Positions 18,590 through 28,602 of a stretch of 64,000 nt of DNA are shown here, piece after piece. The position numbers and the translations under genes were made by a program. The stretch lies in assembly GCF_900250075.1 (NCBI RefSeq), contig NZ_LT977072.1, forward strand, positions 173,164 to 237,163, read 5' to 3'. This DNA comes from Cupriavidus taiwanensis. Its GTDB lineage: Bacteria; Pseudomonadota; Gammaproteobacteria; Burkholderiales; Burkholderiaceae. Under the pieces are notes generated by a model. That model was not told where the DNA came from. It did no database searches and worked only from the letters and a program-made list of their open reading frames with translations. How positions within the stretch are numbered: the first letter of the stretch is position 1; the number at the start of each line of letters is the position of its first letter.

Positions 18590-19540
18590 GCTGCTCTCCT
18601 ATCTTGAGGTCTTCCCCCAAAACGCAGAGACAACATGCCCCCTGAGGGGCATATTGCCCCTCAGGGGAAGAGATTTCGGTTTCAAGCGGGTTAGCCAGTC
18701 GTCCTGCGACGAAAGACCAGTTGGAAGTCTGCCCGCTTTCGCGTGAGGTGATGTTTCAACCCCTATCCGAATCATTACAATCCGGCGTTCGCTTTCTCCA
18801 ACCTCCCATACCCGCACAGCCAACAGCGTTCCTTACGGTCCGCCTGCCTGAGCCGCACTGCGCCCGGGCAGCCATACGGGCTTACCACGTTCCCTGCACG
18901 CTACAAGACCGGGTTAGGGTCTGCCTCTTCGCCGATGGTCTAGTGACGACGTGCTCCGAATGTCCAGCGGAGCAACCGACCAAATACCGTTTTGGTTAGT
19001 GCCTGTCAGCAGCTTTGGCACCGCAATACTCACGACGTTTATCAGCAGTTCACTTCCGTTACCCATACCAGTCAGCCTAGCTCCTCGACCCCATGGCTGC
19101 TTGGAGTCTCTACCAAAAGACCTCACGGTCCTCGGGCACCCTTACGGGGGCTACATTGTCAGGAGAGCTTCATACCCCACCGTTACCAGTGACGCGTCTC
19201 CCTAGGCTACTGCTAGTCGCATAGCAGGTTCTCTATCAAAGCGCCCTCGCGGACGTGTTTGACCGAACCATAGCGTGCAGAGCTTTCGCTCCGCCTGAAC
19301 CCTACCTGCCGGTCCCACTGGACCGGACATGCAAATGCTCCGCCTTGTGGGCAGAAGACATTCGCCCACTTGGCGTTTGGTGGCCAACGTGGCCACGTTC
19401 AAACTTGATGCCTGACTTCGGCATGTAAAGCCATTGCCCCCTCTTTGGGAGTGGACAAAGCCACGCCCGAGGGCGTGGTTCGCGCCTTTGGGCGGGCACT
19501 GGCTGGTAAGCCAGTACTGCAAGCAACGCTTCTCAGATGA

Positions 19541-19830
19541 CTCTGAAAAGTGAGCAGGCGCTAGCGGCGTAAGCTATGGTGGGCTTCGTTTCACTAGCAT
19601 GTGGGAGTACTCTCCCAGGGTCGATGCGTCTAACGTGACGCGGACGGACACGAGTGTGCGTGTCGCACGAACATGGGCATAGTAGCGGCCTCCATCCGCG
19701 ACTGAGCAGCCACGGGCATTCCATACTCGACGCGGTGCGCCGCATTCGGTGAGATCTCGAGCCGAGAGTAATCCGTGGGGCTGGGCCACAACGGCAGCTA
19801 GCGGCGACTGATTGCTTGGTCGGAGTCGCC
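19541..19830. other. No gene supported
   Basis: Spacer between the group II intron insertion site and the phaZ relic. Nothing recognisable apart from the upstream region of the old phaZ gene. Confidence 0.4.
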
Positions 19831-20975
19831 ATGCTCTATCAGAATTACGAGTATCAGCGGGCAATGACGCTGGCGTGGGCTGATCAATCTGCCCAAGCCT
19901 TTGCCAATCCGTTCAGTCGCTTTGCCTACATTCCAGGTGCGAAGCAATTTGCTGCGGGCTGGGATAGACCTCACTGCCTCAGCACCGCTCGCGACGATCC
20001 TTCGTTTGGCATCGCGGACATTGTTCGTGACGGACGTGTCGTTCCCGTGGTCGAGCAAATCGCCTCGGAGAGGCCGTTTTGTCGCTTATGGCATTTTGAA
20101 GCCCCTGCCCCGGGCCACGTGCAGCAAGCGGTTCGCGCAGTACTTGTCCGTGCTCCCCTTGCCGGCCATCATGCCGTCATGCTGCGTGAGGTGGTGCTAT
20201 CGCTGTTGCACGAGCACATTGTCCATGTCACGGACTGGAGCAATGCGCGCCACATACCGGTGGCCGACGGATCATTTCATCTGGACGACTATATCACTCA
20301 CGTTCAGGATTTTATCCGAGAGATCGACGTGGCGCCGTTGCATGTGCTCGCTATTTGCCAGGCCACCGTACCCGCCTTGGGAGCCATCGCGCTGTTGGCA
20401 AGCAGGGATGAGAGACACCAAGCAGCCTGACGCTCATCGGCGGCCCGATCGATGCACGTCGCAATCCTTTGGCAATTGGACGCCTTGCCTCGAACCCATC
20501 CAGTGGTTCCGACGTAATCTGGTTTACGCCGTGCCGCAGCCGTATGCAAACGCCGGCCGTCAGGTCTGTCCGAGTTTCGTGCAGCTTTCCGGACTCGCCG
20601 CTACGCAGTCAGCCCTGCTTTGGGATCTCGATATGTGGACTACTGCTCGATATGGCCGCCGACTTCTATCTCGACACTGTTCGGACCGTGTTTCAGGAGT
20701 TTCATATTTCCTTCGGCACCTGACACGTGCGGGGTCAGGCCGTGCGTCCCCAGGACATCCGTTCTACCGCGTTGTTGACCATCGAAGGCGAGCTTGACGA
20801 CATATCGGGCCGCGGACAGACTCACGCCGCGCATGACCAGTGCCGAGGCCTGTCCTCGCGCGACAAGCGATTCGTCAATATCCCCGGGTGCCGTCTCCGT
20901 GAACCCGGTTCCTTTTATCTCCCTGTGATGTGCGAACAAGTCTTTGCAGCCATCATGGGCGCGATGAACCCATAG
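19831..20975 (+). pseudogene. phaZ: Intracellular polyhydroxybutyrate depolymerase relic
   Basis: Starts MLYQNYEYQRAM and follows the PhaZ pattern: NPFSRFAYIPGAKQFAAG, APLAGHHAVMLREVVLSLL, VHVTDWSNARHIPVADGSFH and ICQATVPALGAIALLAS. After about 200 codons it shifts frame into LTLIGGPIDARRNP, shifts again near MAADFYLDTVRTVFQEFH, and ends in PQDIRSTALLTIEGELDDIS. Homologues have about 400 residues; internal deletions and at least three shifts make this one dead. It marks the host lineage as a PHB-storing bacterium. Confidence 0.88.
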
Positions 20976-21090
20976 GTCCAAGCCTTCCCGACGGACCCAA
21001 TTCGACCCATTCGCGATTACAATTTTGCATTGCAGCATGACGGGGGTAATGCGTAGTGTGTAAATCGTCACCCTTTGCGTTGGAGGTGAA

Positions 21091-21465
21091 ATGGGAATAG
21101 CTCGAGCGTGCACCAAAGAGCAGGCGCTGAAGCTACTGGACACGGTGGGGATAACCGTCGTCGATTTGGATTACGAGACCGGTTGGCAAGACGCGGTTGA
21201 ACTTGGCCGTCTGGGAGGCAAGCGTGGTGTCCGCGTGCAGTATCGCAGCCATGAGAACATCGCGGTAAACTCGCCTGCCGCGCTGGCTGCTGGACTGAGT
21301 CGGCTGAAGCGGACGTTCCGGCAGCGCAATCTCTACTGCCAATTTGCACTGGGCGATCTACCCGCCACTGAGCTGGAGCATCTGGAGGCAATAGCGGCGC
21401 GACTCGGGGACTACATCCTCGCAGGACATCTTGCGAGCGACGTCGAGGCGGAATGGAGCGATTAG
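21091..21465 (+). CDS. Hypothetical protein, 124 residues
   Basis: A perfect GGAGG lies five bases ahead of the ATG and the frame has steady high-GC codon use, so expression is likely. The sequence has no signal peptide or membrane segment; it contains VVDLDYETGWQDAVELGR and a leucine-rich helical C-terminus (LEHLEAIAARLGDYILAG). No family recognised. Alone between the phaZ relic and the tRNA. Confidence 0.7.
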   Translation: MGIARACTKEQALKLLDTVGITVVDLDYETGWQDAVELGRLGGKRGVRVQYRSHENIAVNSPAALAAGLSRLKRTFRQRNLYCQFALGDLPATELEHLEAIAARLGDYILAGHLASDVEAEWSD

Positions 21466-21986
21466 CGCCTTGCCAGCCAGCCTGGTCACAGGAAGTCGAA
21501 AGGTATTGCGCGGACTGCATCCGGTCCTCTTCGATGCCTACATTCGGACGCGATAACGGCATCAACGCTTCTGTGTCGAAGGCCATTTCTTCGGCGCGTC
21601 TGGCATCTCCTTTGTCCCCACGGGGGATGATTTGCACGCAGTTCGAGCGCGTGTGTCGGTGGCGGACGTAAATTGCACGGTAGGGTCGACATTCGATCGG
21701 CGTTGACACCCGTGGCGTCCGACTGCCTCAAGGCGCAAAGGTTTGGGCCGCACCGGACTTTTTATGCCTGTGAAATGGCTCATGACTCAAGAAGACCGTC
21801 TAGGATTCTCGGCATCCCAGCAACCCGATGATCCGCAAGTCCGATGCACACCACTATTGCGGCCTAATTTATTGCACCATCAGTGGCCGTCGTGCGCCTT
21901 TATAGTTTCGAGAACGTGAAGCTACGGATTGGTTGGATATCGCCGTTCCTGGTGAAGAGTCGAAGAGCTATGAAACATATCACGCT
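21466..21986. other. No gene supported
   Basis: Several overlapping open frames, none with a motif or ribosome site. Nothing else seen. Confidence 0.4.
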
Positions 21987-22074
21987 TGGTGGGCCGGGTG
22001 GGATTCGAACCCACGGTGGGATGTCTCCGGCGGATTATGAGTCCGCTGCCTGCAACCAACACGGCGTCCGGCCC
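21987..22074 (-). tRNA. tRNA-like gene with CAU anticodon and long variable arm
   Basis: 88 bases including an encoded CCA. Acceptor GGGCCGG pairs fully with CCGGCCC (discriminator A). Anticodon stem GCGGA/TCCGC encloses loop CTCATAA (anticodon CAT). T arm is GTGGG-TTCGAAT-CCCAC. The D arm has a 3-bp stem (GCC/GGC) with a GG in the loop. Fifteen bases between anticodon and T stems can form a variable arm GGA-GACA-TCC, as in class II (Ser/Leu/Tyr) tRNAs. The usual T8 and A14 are A8 and T14. CAU means Met or, with lysidine, Ile-AUA; neither is normally class II. All stems are intact, so it may be functional, but the charging identity is unknown. Confidence 0.8.
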
Positions 22075-22314
22075 TGTAGCGACGCGCGAGATTCTACCCT
22101 GCCCTGAAGTTCGCAGAATTTGCCACGACCGCATCTCGCGACGGGTTGATTGAGGCCGGGACTGAATTGCTGAAGACAAGAGGCTCGCCCCACCGGTTAC
22201 GCTGAGCATTCGGCAGGGCGCCAAGCTGTGCGCCTGAGAGGCTGTCCGGAGAGTGCGTTGCGTTGGTGCTTTCGGCTTCGCTGGCAAAGGTGCCTGCGGG
22301 GCGAATCTTCCGTC

Positions 22315-22770
22315 TCAAGGCAGTTCGTGGTCGCGCGCGTCGATTTCAAGCGGTGCATCAAAATAGCCAAAGGTCGCGATTTCGGCTAGGTATGCAAGGA
22401 GAAATTTCTCCAGTGAACCAGCCTTTTCATACTGACGAACATGCCGAAACTCATGTGTGAGCAAGCGCCGTGTAGCATGACCTTCCGCAATCAATATGGC
22501 GTATCCCAGCGTCAATCCAACCGTATCTGGACCGAACAATCCTGTTGAACAAACTACGTTTCGCAGTGTTTCATCTTCGGGCATCGGGAAACTATCGACC
22601 ATTGCGATATGGATGCGTTCCGGCATAGCAACACCAACGGAACTAGCGACCGATAGACCTTGTTCGGTTAGAGCGCCCCCGTTCCGAATTACAGGCTCGG
22701 CCATGCTCTGGGCCCATGCTATTGCCGCGGGCAACAGGGATGGCAGTATAGCTAACATGTTGTATGTCAT
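22315..22770 (-). CDS. Probable zinc-metallopeptidase-like small protein (HExxH)
   Basis: 152 residues from the ATG at 22770, chosen for the AGAAGGTGG ribosome site; the longer frame upstream looks non-coding. A hydrophobic N-terminus (MLAILPSLLPAAIAWAQS) is signal- or anchor-like. Near the C-terminus lies LLTHEFRHVRQYE, a zincin HExxH motif, followed by YLAEIATFGYFDAPLEIDAR, a pattern I know from small hypothetical DUF4157-like proteins. The Cys-containing NVVCSTGLFGPDTVGLTLG precedes. Function not known; a remnant or regulator-type peptidase is possible. Confidence 0.7.
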   Translation of the reverse strand: MTYNMLAILPSLLPAAIAWAQSMAEPVIRNGGALTEQGLSVASSVGVAMPERIHIAMVDSFPMPEDETLRNVVCSTGLFGPDTVGLTLGYAILIAEGHATRRLLTHEFRHVRQYEKAGSLEKFLLAYLAEIATFGYFDAPLEIDARDHELP

Positions 22771-23461
22771 GTTCCACCTTCTCTCGATTGTGGGGAATTT
22801 CTGTATCTTGTGTGGGCGTAAGCCGCCTTTTCGATACTTGCAGGGAATTCTCAAATGAGAGAAAAGCCTAACCTGCGTTGCCCCCTCCGTTCCTATCTGT
22901 TGAATTTGACTCCGATTGGAATTGGGTCTCACGCTATACAGCGAAAATCATAAACCCATTTTTAGATGCGTAAAGCCTCTCAATGGCCGTTCTAGTTGGA
23001 TGTTGAGCGCAGAACTCAAACCCTGGCCCACCTAGTACAACAAATATACTGGCATTGACAGCAGCGGCATAGTTTGACACACGTCAATGCGCGCTTTTTT
23101 TATCGAGTCTCATGGTGCGAAACTGGGCCCAAATCGATGCCAGTGAGACCCCTCGCAATTGCGCGTCACGAAATGAACAAAACAATGGCGCAATTGTCGG
23201 CTTGAAGTCCAGTTTCACCGCATTGCGAAAAATATCATACACCAATTGCAGAGTGGTAATCACAATTTACCCATCTACCGTAAGTGGCATAGATCTCGCT
23301 ATATGCGCAGCTACATGATTAATTCATGACGTGTCTCACCAGGGACGGATGACATCTCAATACCAAATTTAGAGAGATATAGAATGACAGTCGGCGTCAT
23401 TGCGTTAGGAAATACCTGGCAAATGCTAAAAAAAAAGGTATCGCGAAAGGAGCGAAGATAT
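22771..23461. other. AT-rich intergenic region without a supported gene
   Basis: Contains the palindrome described separately at 23074-23087. Short open frames (for example from 23112 and 23384) lack support; the latter is the upstream extension of the metallopeptidase frame. Confidence 0.45.
23074..23087. promoter_or_regulatory. FNR/Crp-type palindrome
   Basis: TTGAC-ACAC-GTCAA matches the FNR/ANR layout TTGAT-N4-ATCAA with symmetric changes. It is about 375 bases upstream of the M30-type peptidase gene, farther than usual, so a link is uncertain. Confidence 0.3.
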
Positions 23462-25093
23462 ATGAAGTACAAGCAGCGCGCATTGCTTTTCTTTTGGAGC
23501 GTGGCTCAGGCAGCGCTGATATCTATTGTGCTGGCCTCTTGCGGTGGTGACGGGGACGATCCCCTGGCCTCGCCAGACCCGCAGACGATGGCCACCACCA
23601 CCGCCTCGGTTCCCGTCAAGAAGAGCTGCTCGAACTGCGGGGCGCTGGACGCACACACCTATGCTGGTAGCGGCATAGGTGTTTGGGAAAGCGTTAATAG
23701 TACATCCTCGGCTGTGGAGGCTCCCATCAGCATCTCAGGGCTGAACGGGCAGGATGTAACGCTCGTTTTCACTAATCAAACCGGAACTCCACAAGTTATG
23801 CCGACAATTGCAGTGGCAGCGCGGAACCATTCCTTCGTGGCCGAGCAACTACGATTGGATGATGGCACGGAAGCGCTTAAGCGCCGAATATCGAGTTTTA
23901 ATCGAGATGGATGGAGAGTGCACGCCAAAGAGCAAAGTTATGCTTCACTCTATTCTTTGTCGCCTAGTAGACTGGATAACGGTAGTGTGAGAATCTGGTA
24001 TTTAGCGGACGATACGACTCGCTCCACAACCTTGGTTCGTAAACTCATGACAGCTGACGGCACCATTGTCAATTTCTGGGTAGAGACAACTGAACTCGAT
24101 CCAACAAAGGTGAGTCAAGCGGTTCTCGACACGCTAGCAGGCGATTTCGTCTCGCCTGGCAAGATCTACGATATACTGAAATCAATTGGGGGACCCCTCT
24201 GGGGGCCCCACAGCTATAACGATCTGATTAGCGGCCATGACGATCCAATTGACATCGTAATCGCCAAGTTCACTAGGGGTTCCGAGATGGCCGGATACTT
24301 CTACGCGCGCAACGCAATCAAGCGTGAGAGCGAGCCATACTCAAATGAATCGGTGTCGCTTTACCTGAACTCTGAGGAAATGTACCAAAATGGGACCTAC
24401 GGCTTGAATTACATGCGGTCCGCAATGGCGCATGAAGCCATGCACATGCAGAACTTCTACCGCCGAGGCATTTCCAAGGGCCCGGACTATCAGTTCGAAA
24501 TATGGCTGGAAGAAGCCACAGCTATGATGTTTGAGGACTTTGTGAGCCAGGCCATCGAGAAGAATTTCAGTACGATTAGGGACGTCCGGTTCACCAGCTA
24601 CGTAAGATTTGGCGACCGAATTCACAATTGCAGTCTGTTTGATTGGGACAAAGCCAGTACATGCAACGGATATTCAATCTGGGGATCGCTCGGTGGATTT
24701 CTCAACCGTCAGCTCGGACTGAGCTTTTACAAGCATCTTCTTACCAACGTTAGCAGCACTGATTCGATGGCGGTTCTCGAATCTTCAGTTCGGGGCACGG
24801 CAGCAACCTCCAGCTTCCAACAGGAATTGCGCCACTTCGCCGCGACATCGGGTGCACTGATGAAGGAACCCGCCCCAGACGGCTTTGGCTTCCCTTTGCG
24901 AGAGGAAGGTGCATTCGTGTTGCCCGAAATTAACGCGGGCGCCTTTCTAAATGATCGTGGTCAGTTATCAATGGTGCCCGCGGAGCTCCACCCCTATGCC
25001 AACGTGCCAGTAGTACGGGAGCATGTGAAAGGAATGTATAGCGAAACGGTCAAGATTCCGCCCCACTCCTCACTGTCCGTCGTGATTCAATGA
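23462..25093 (+). CDS. Secreted lipoprotein zinc metallopeptidase, M30-like
   Basis: 543 residues from ATG 23462, chosen for the AAGGAG ribosome site seven bases ahead. The N-terminus is a lipoprotein signal peptide ending in VLASC (Cys27). A Cys-rich stretch (KKSCSNCGALDAHTY) and beta-rich region follow. The zinc site is HEAMHMQNFYRR (His324, Glu325, His328), followed by WLEEATAMMFED as the probable third-ligand helix. This matches hyicolysin-type (M30) peptidases, which occur in plant-associated Ralstonia. Probably an outer-membrane or extracellular protease. Monocistronic, or co-transcribed with the small lipoprotein gene after it. Confidence 0.82.
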   Translation: MKYKQRALLFFWSVAQAALISIVLASCGGDGDDPLASPDPQTMATTTASVPVKKSCSNCGALDAHTYAGSGIGVWESVNSTSSAVEAPISISGLNGQDVTLVFTNQTGTPQVMPTIAVAARNHSFVAEQLRLDDGTEALKRRISSFNRDGWRVHAKEQSYASLYSLSPSRLDNGSVRIWYLADDTTRSTTLVRKLMTADGTIVNFWVETTELDPTKVSQAVLDTLAGDFVSPGKIYDILKSIGGPLWGPHSYNDLISGHDDPIDIVIAKFTRGSEMAGYFYARNAIKRESEPYSNESVSLYLNSEEMYQNGTYGLNYMRSAMAHEAMHMQNFYRRGISKGPDYQFEIWLEEATAMMFEDFVSQAIEKNFSTIRDVRFTSYVRFGDRIHNCSLFDWDKASTCNGYSIWGSLGGFLNRQLGLSFYKHLLTNVSSTDSMAVLESSVRGTAATSSFQQELRHFAATSGALMKEPAPDGFGFPLREEGAFVLPEINAGAFLNDRGQLSMVPAELHPYANVPVVREHVKGMYSETVKIPPHSSLSVVIQ

Positions 25094-25144
25094 TGCGAAC
25101 GAGAGTGCCTCAATGAACACATCTCCTGTGGACCTGTGACTCAC

Positions 25145-25441
25145 ATGATTGCTTTGCTAATTGCCCTTAGCGTTGCTGCATGCGCTGTGGGACCAACGGA
25201 AGGACAGCATCTGACGCTGGTCGGTAAGATCCACATCAAGGGCAATGAGCCCTTCCCAACGGTCATACTTGAGACAGCGACCCATGAAAGCTGGGAACTG
25301 GAAGGTGTGCCACTGACTGAGGCGCGATTGGTAAGCCGTCGCCACGTAACGGTACGTGGCATCGTAATAAGATCGCCGTCCCGGGGTGTGTGGTTACCTT
25401 CGTTACGAGTAGAGAGCCCTCCACAAGTGGCTGGGCCATAA
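25145..25441 (+). CDS. Small putative lipoprotein
   Basis: 98 residues from the ATG at 25145; an in-frame GTG at 25136 is an alternative start. A short signal peptide MIALLIALSVAAC ends in a lipobox Cys. The rest is beta-rich (LTLVGKIHIKG, ARLVSRRHVTVRGIVI), like an OB-fold small periplasmic protein of the DUF5818 type, though I am not sure of the family. It follows the M30-like peptidase by 52 bases on the same strand and may be its partner. Confidence 0.65.
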   Translation: MIALLIALSVAACAVGPTEGQHLTLVGKIHIKGNEPFPTVILETATHESWELEGVPLTEARLVSRRHVTVRGIVIRSPSRGVWLPSLRVESPPQVAGP

Positions 25442-25693
25442 TGATCTTTATCCCCCTTTTGCTTTAGTGTATCCCTTCAGTGATCTGTCACGGTAAGCAA
25501 CAAAGACATTCGATGCCGGTTAGTAGGGCGTGGCAACCGTTCCATTGTCAAACTACAGCCCATTGGCCCCATTACTTGATCCCGCTCTACTTGTTTGATG
25601 ATGTTTATTACTGATTCAATATAATAAAATATTGCATCTTTCATTATCAGCACTATTGTAATGACTTCGCGATCTTAAACCTATCTTTGGAGT

Positions 25694-27007
25694 ATGTTTA
25701 TCTTGATCCCAATTACCACCTCCTCGAATTTCGATCTCCCCGATGACATCGCGAAGCTTTTGGTTGATCCAAAGACTTATTCAAACCGTGAGCTATTGCA
25801 CTCTGTCTATACGTGGGCGCGTGCCAACAATCCGTTCGGTCGTGCTGTTATTGAGGGCTTCGATCCTTTCTGGGTTGCAACGAAGTATGCCGATGTCAGC
25901 GCAATTTCACGTGACAGTAGCCTATTTCGCAACGGTGACTATTCTGTTGTTTGCCGATCAAAGGCCGCAATCGACTATATAATTTCGGTCACTGGGTCTC
26001 CGCATATTGTCAAGGCGCTAGTTCAGTTCGACGGTGATGAGCACAAGAAAATGCGCGCGCTGGCGCAATCATGGTTCATGCCTGACAGCCTGCTCAACCT
26101 GGATGATCGTATCCGACGACTGGCCCGTCGCTGCGTTGACAAACTTGCGCAGTACGAAGGAGAGGTCATAGATTTTTCTAGAAATATTGCACTATATTAT
26201 CCTTTGCATGTAATAATGGATATTCTAGGAATTCCCTCTGAAGATGAGGCCAAAATGTTGGTCCTGACGCAAGAGTTGTTTGGTGGGGAAGATCCAGAAC
26301 TCAATCGAGGGAAGGCGGAGGTCGCTTCCGGTAACGATGTTTTGGCAAAGAATCTACTAGCAGTAGTAGAAGACTTTCGGCATTATTTCAATAAGCTGAC
26401 ATCGGACAAAAGGACGAATCCACGTAACGATATCGCAACATTGCTTTCCAACGCGGTCGTAAATGGCGAACCGATTAGCGATGCCAACCGCTTGGGCTAC
26501 TACATTATTATTGCCACGGCGGGACACGATACCACATCATCGTCCTCCGCGATCGCAATGTGGGCACTTAGCCAGTTCCCTGATCTGCTGCATCAACTTC
26601 AAGCCGATGCGGCGCTGATTCCGCAATTTGTCGACGAGGCGGTGCGCTTTGCGTCACCGGTGAGTCACTTCATGCGTACCGCGGCGGCGGATACGGAGAT
26701 CCGAGGACGCACTGTTCGCAAAGGCGATTGGATAATGCTGTGCTACGGCTCGGCGAATCGAGATGAAGATGTCTTTGATAAACCATTCGAATTCAGCATT
26801 GATCGAAAGGAAGTCCACCATCTGGCATTTGGAACAGGGCCTCATATTTGTCTGGGCCAGCACTTGGCCAAGATGGAAATGCGCATCCTGTTTGAGGAAA
26901 TGATACCGCGCCTTGAACGCGTGGAGTCAGCAGGGGAGCTCGAAATGGTCGCATCCAGCTTCGTCGGTGGGCCTAAGCATCTTCCTTTGCGCTGTTTCAT
27001 GCGATAG
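25694..27007 (+). CDS. Cytochrome P450, complete
   Basis: 437 residues. Class I-type soluble bacterial P450 with the I-helix ATAGHDTTSS (276-281), K-helix DEAVR with the ExxR motif (315-318), and heme-binding loop FGTGPHICLGQHLAKME, with Cys386 as thiolate ligand. All hallmark residues are present. No ferredoxin or reductase gene is near, so electrons must come from elsewhere. The ATG lies only one base after GGAG, so the in-frame TTG at 25703 is an alternative start. The gene is markedly AT-richer than its surroundings and preceded by a very AT-rich leader (25590-25690), pointing to transfer. Substrate unknown. Confidence 0.95.
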   Translation: MFILIPITTSSNFDLPDDIAKLLVDPKTYSNRELLHSVYTWARANNPFGRAVIEGFDPFWVATKYADVSAISRDSSLFRNGDYSVVCRSKAAIDYIISVTGSPHIVKALVQFDGDEHKKMRALAQSWFMPDSLLNLDDRIRRLARRCVDKLAQYEGEVIDFSRNIALYYPLHVIMDILGIPSEDEAKMLVLTQELFGGEDPELNRGKAEVASGNDVLAKNLLAVVEDFRHYFNKLTSDKRTNPRNDIATLLSNAVVNGEPISDANRLGYYIIIATAGHDTTSSSSAIAMWALSQFPDLLHQLQADAALIPQFVDEAVRFASPVSHFMRTAAADTEIRGRTVRKGDWIMLCYGSANRDEDVFDKPFEFSIDRKEVHHLAFGTGPHICLGQHLAKMEMRILFEEMIPRLERVESAGELEMVASSFVGGPKHLPLRCFMR

Positions 27008-27599
27008 AGTGATTTTTTCTTAGTACATAACTAAGATTGGTCACAGACAGCGTGAGAGGGGACTTATTGGGGGACTTTTATGTTTAGGACATAACTTGTC
27101 ACCAAGGAGCATGTATGCCATGCAAAACCGAGACGAGCTGCGGCGCCGGTTCCCCATCCTTCAGGAAGGTCGCTTCACCTGCCTCCGTCGTTGAACTATG
27201 CTTTGGTGAGCGTTCCAAAAAAACTGAAGGGCCCTCAGAGACCGACGGATAGCCGCAAGACCCCGCACAATAAGCGTAACGAGTCCCACAATTCAATCGG
27301 GTCGCCGCACTCTCACACCATAATGTTGTTGCGTATCCGTGGCCTGACGCCACTGTGTTCATCCCGAGATCGTTCAACGACTCAGGTCGTCACTTTATTT
27401 ATGGGGACGTAGATAGCATAGCCCTACGAGGGAGTCGCAAGCACGAGCGGTCGATCTTACGGGTAAGGCTGCGCGTAACAAAGAGCTCGACGTCTTCAAG
27501 CAAAGAAGGGAAATAGCCTAATAGAACGAGCTGGGGGCAGCAGTCTCCATTGGAGGAGGCCACGCCCCAAAAGCCCACCGTATCCTACCACAGTGAGTG
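27008..27599. other. No gene supported
   Basis: Spacer between the P450 and an IS3 relic. Open frames lack motifs. Confidence 0.4.
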
Positions 27600-28518
27600 T
27601 ATGCTACGTTTGGGAGTTGCCATCGATTTCACCGGCAGTCAAGGCCGAGCAGACGGAGCTCTCACAGCTGTGCGCCGAGAACAAGCGCCTGCAGATGGCG
27701 ATCGAAATCGCAAAAAATGGCGGCGGCGTACTTCGCGAAGGACCTCCTGCGAAGGACGCCTGGATTGACGGGCAGTGCCGGCGCTATCCACTGTCGGCGC
27801 TGTGCGAGATCCTTTCGGTGAGGGTGAACGGCTGGCACTGCCGAGCGGCAGCGGCTGACCGACACGCAGTTGCTCACATTGATCCGGTCGATTCCTGCCG
27901 AGTTCGAGGGTGCCTACGGCTCGCCGCGCATGACGGAGGAGAATGGCGCACGAGGGTTCCCGACTAGAGAGGCACGCGTTGAGCGGCTGATGAGCAAGGA
28001 CGGCATCCGAGCCCGCCACAAGCGTCGTTACCGCGTCACGACAGATTCCAAGCACAAACTGCCCGTTGCGCCGAACCTGCTGAACCGCGAGTTCACACCG
28101 GCGCGCCGAATAAGGTGTTCTACTCGGACATCACGTACATCTGGACCGACGAGGGATGGCTGTATCTGGCGGTCGTGCTGGATCTGTTCAATCGGGAAGT
28201 CGTGGACTGGTCCATCAAGCCGTGCATGACGGCGGACCTTGTGACGGATGCGTTGAGGTTGGCGTGGTTCCGCCGCAGGCCTGCACCCCGGTAGGAGGAA
28301 ATTGTTGGGACAACGCGCTGACGAAGAGGTTCTTCAACAGTTTGGAGGACGAACGAGTTCATTCCACGTGGTATCGGACGCAACGTGAGGCCGCTGTGGA
28401 CCTGTTCGAATATATCGAAGTGTTTTATAACTGTAGTGGTCGTCATTCGTCGCTCGGCTTCGTAATCGCCGACCCAGTTCCTGCAGGACTGGCTCACTGT
28501 TCAGCACGCGAAAGATAG
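27600..28518 (+). pseudogene. Degenerate IS3-family transposase (orfA end and orfB)
   Basis: Pieces in different frames follow IS3 OrfB order: LCAENKRLQMAIEIAKNGG, LIRSIPAEFEGAYGSPRM, RVERLMSKDGIRARHKRRYR, VFYSDITYIWTDEGWLYLAV, VVDWSIKPCMTADLVTDALR, GGNCWDNALTKRFFNSLEDE and YNCSGRHSSLGF. At least three frameshifts and small deletions. It belongs to the IS150-like branch in style. Confidence 0.85.
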
Positions 28519-28602
28519 GGCTGCATAACCCGGGACCTATGGAAGCCGAAAACAGAGGAAACCTCAATTATTGGTGATATCGAAATATTGGCGAGGAATT
28601 AT

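Larger units (their letters stand above)
16791..19499 (-). mobile_element. Group II intron, about 2.7 kb, complete-looking
   Basis: Read on the minus strand it starts GTGCCCGCCCAAAGG (GTGYG-like 5' end, 19499 leftward), carries a full reverse-transcriptase gene, and ends with a textbook domain V (16865-16832, GAGCCGTATGCGGGG then CCCGCACGTACGGTTC) and a domain VI-like hairpin before 16798. The 5' exon beside it forms a hairpin (ACTGGCT-TACC-AGCCAGT, 19499-19517 region). Exact 3' end is uncertain by a few bases because CCA/TGG can be placed on either side. Confidence 0.88.

Noticed and set aside
21922..22287. 121-residue minus-strand frame across the tRNA-like gene
   Set aside because: Its central part is the tRNA itself; not a protein gene.
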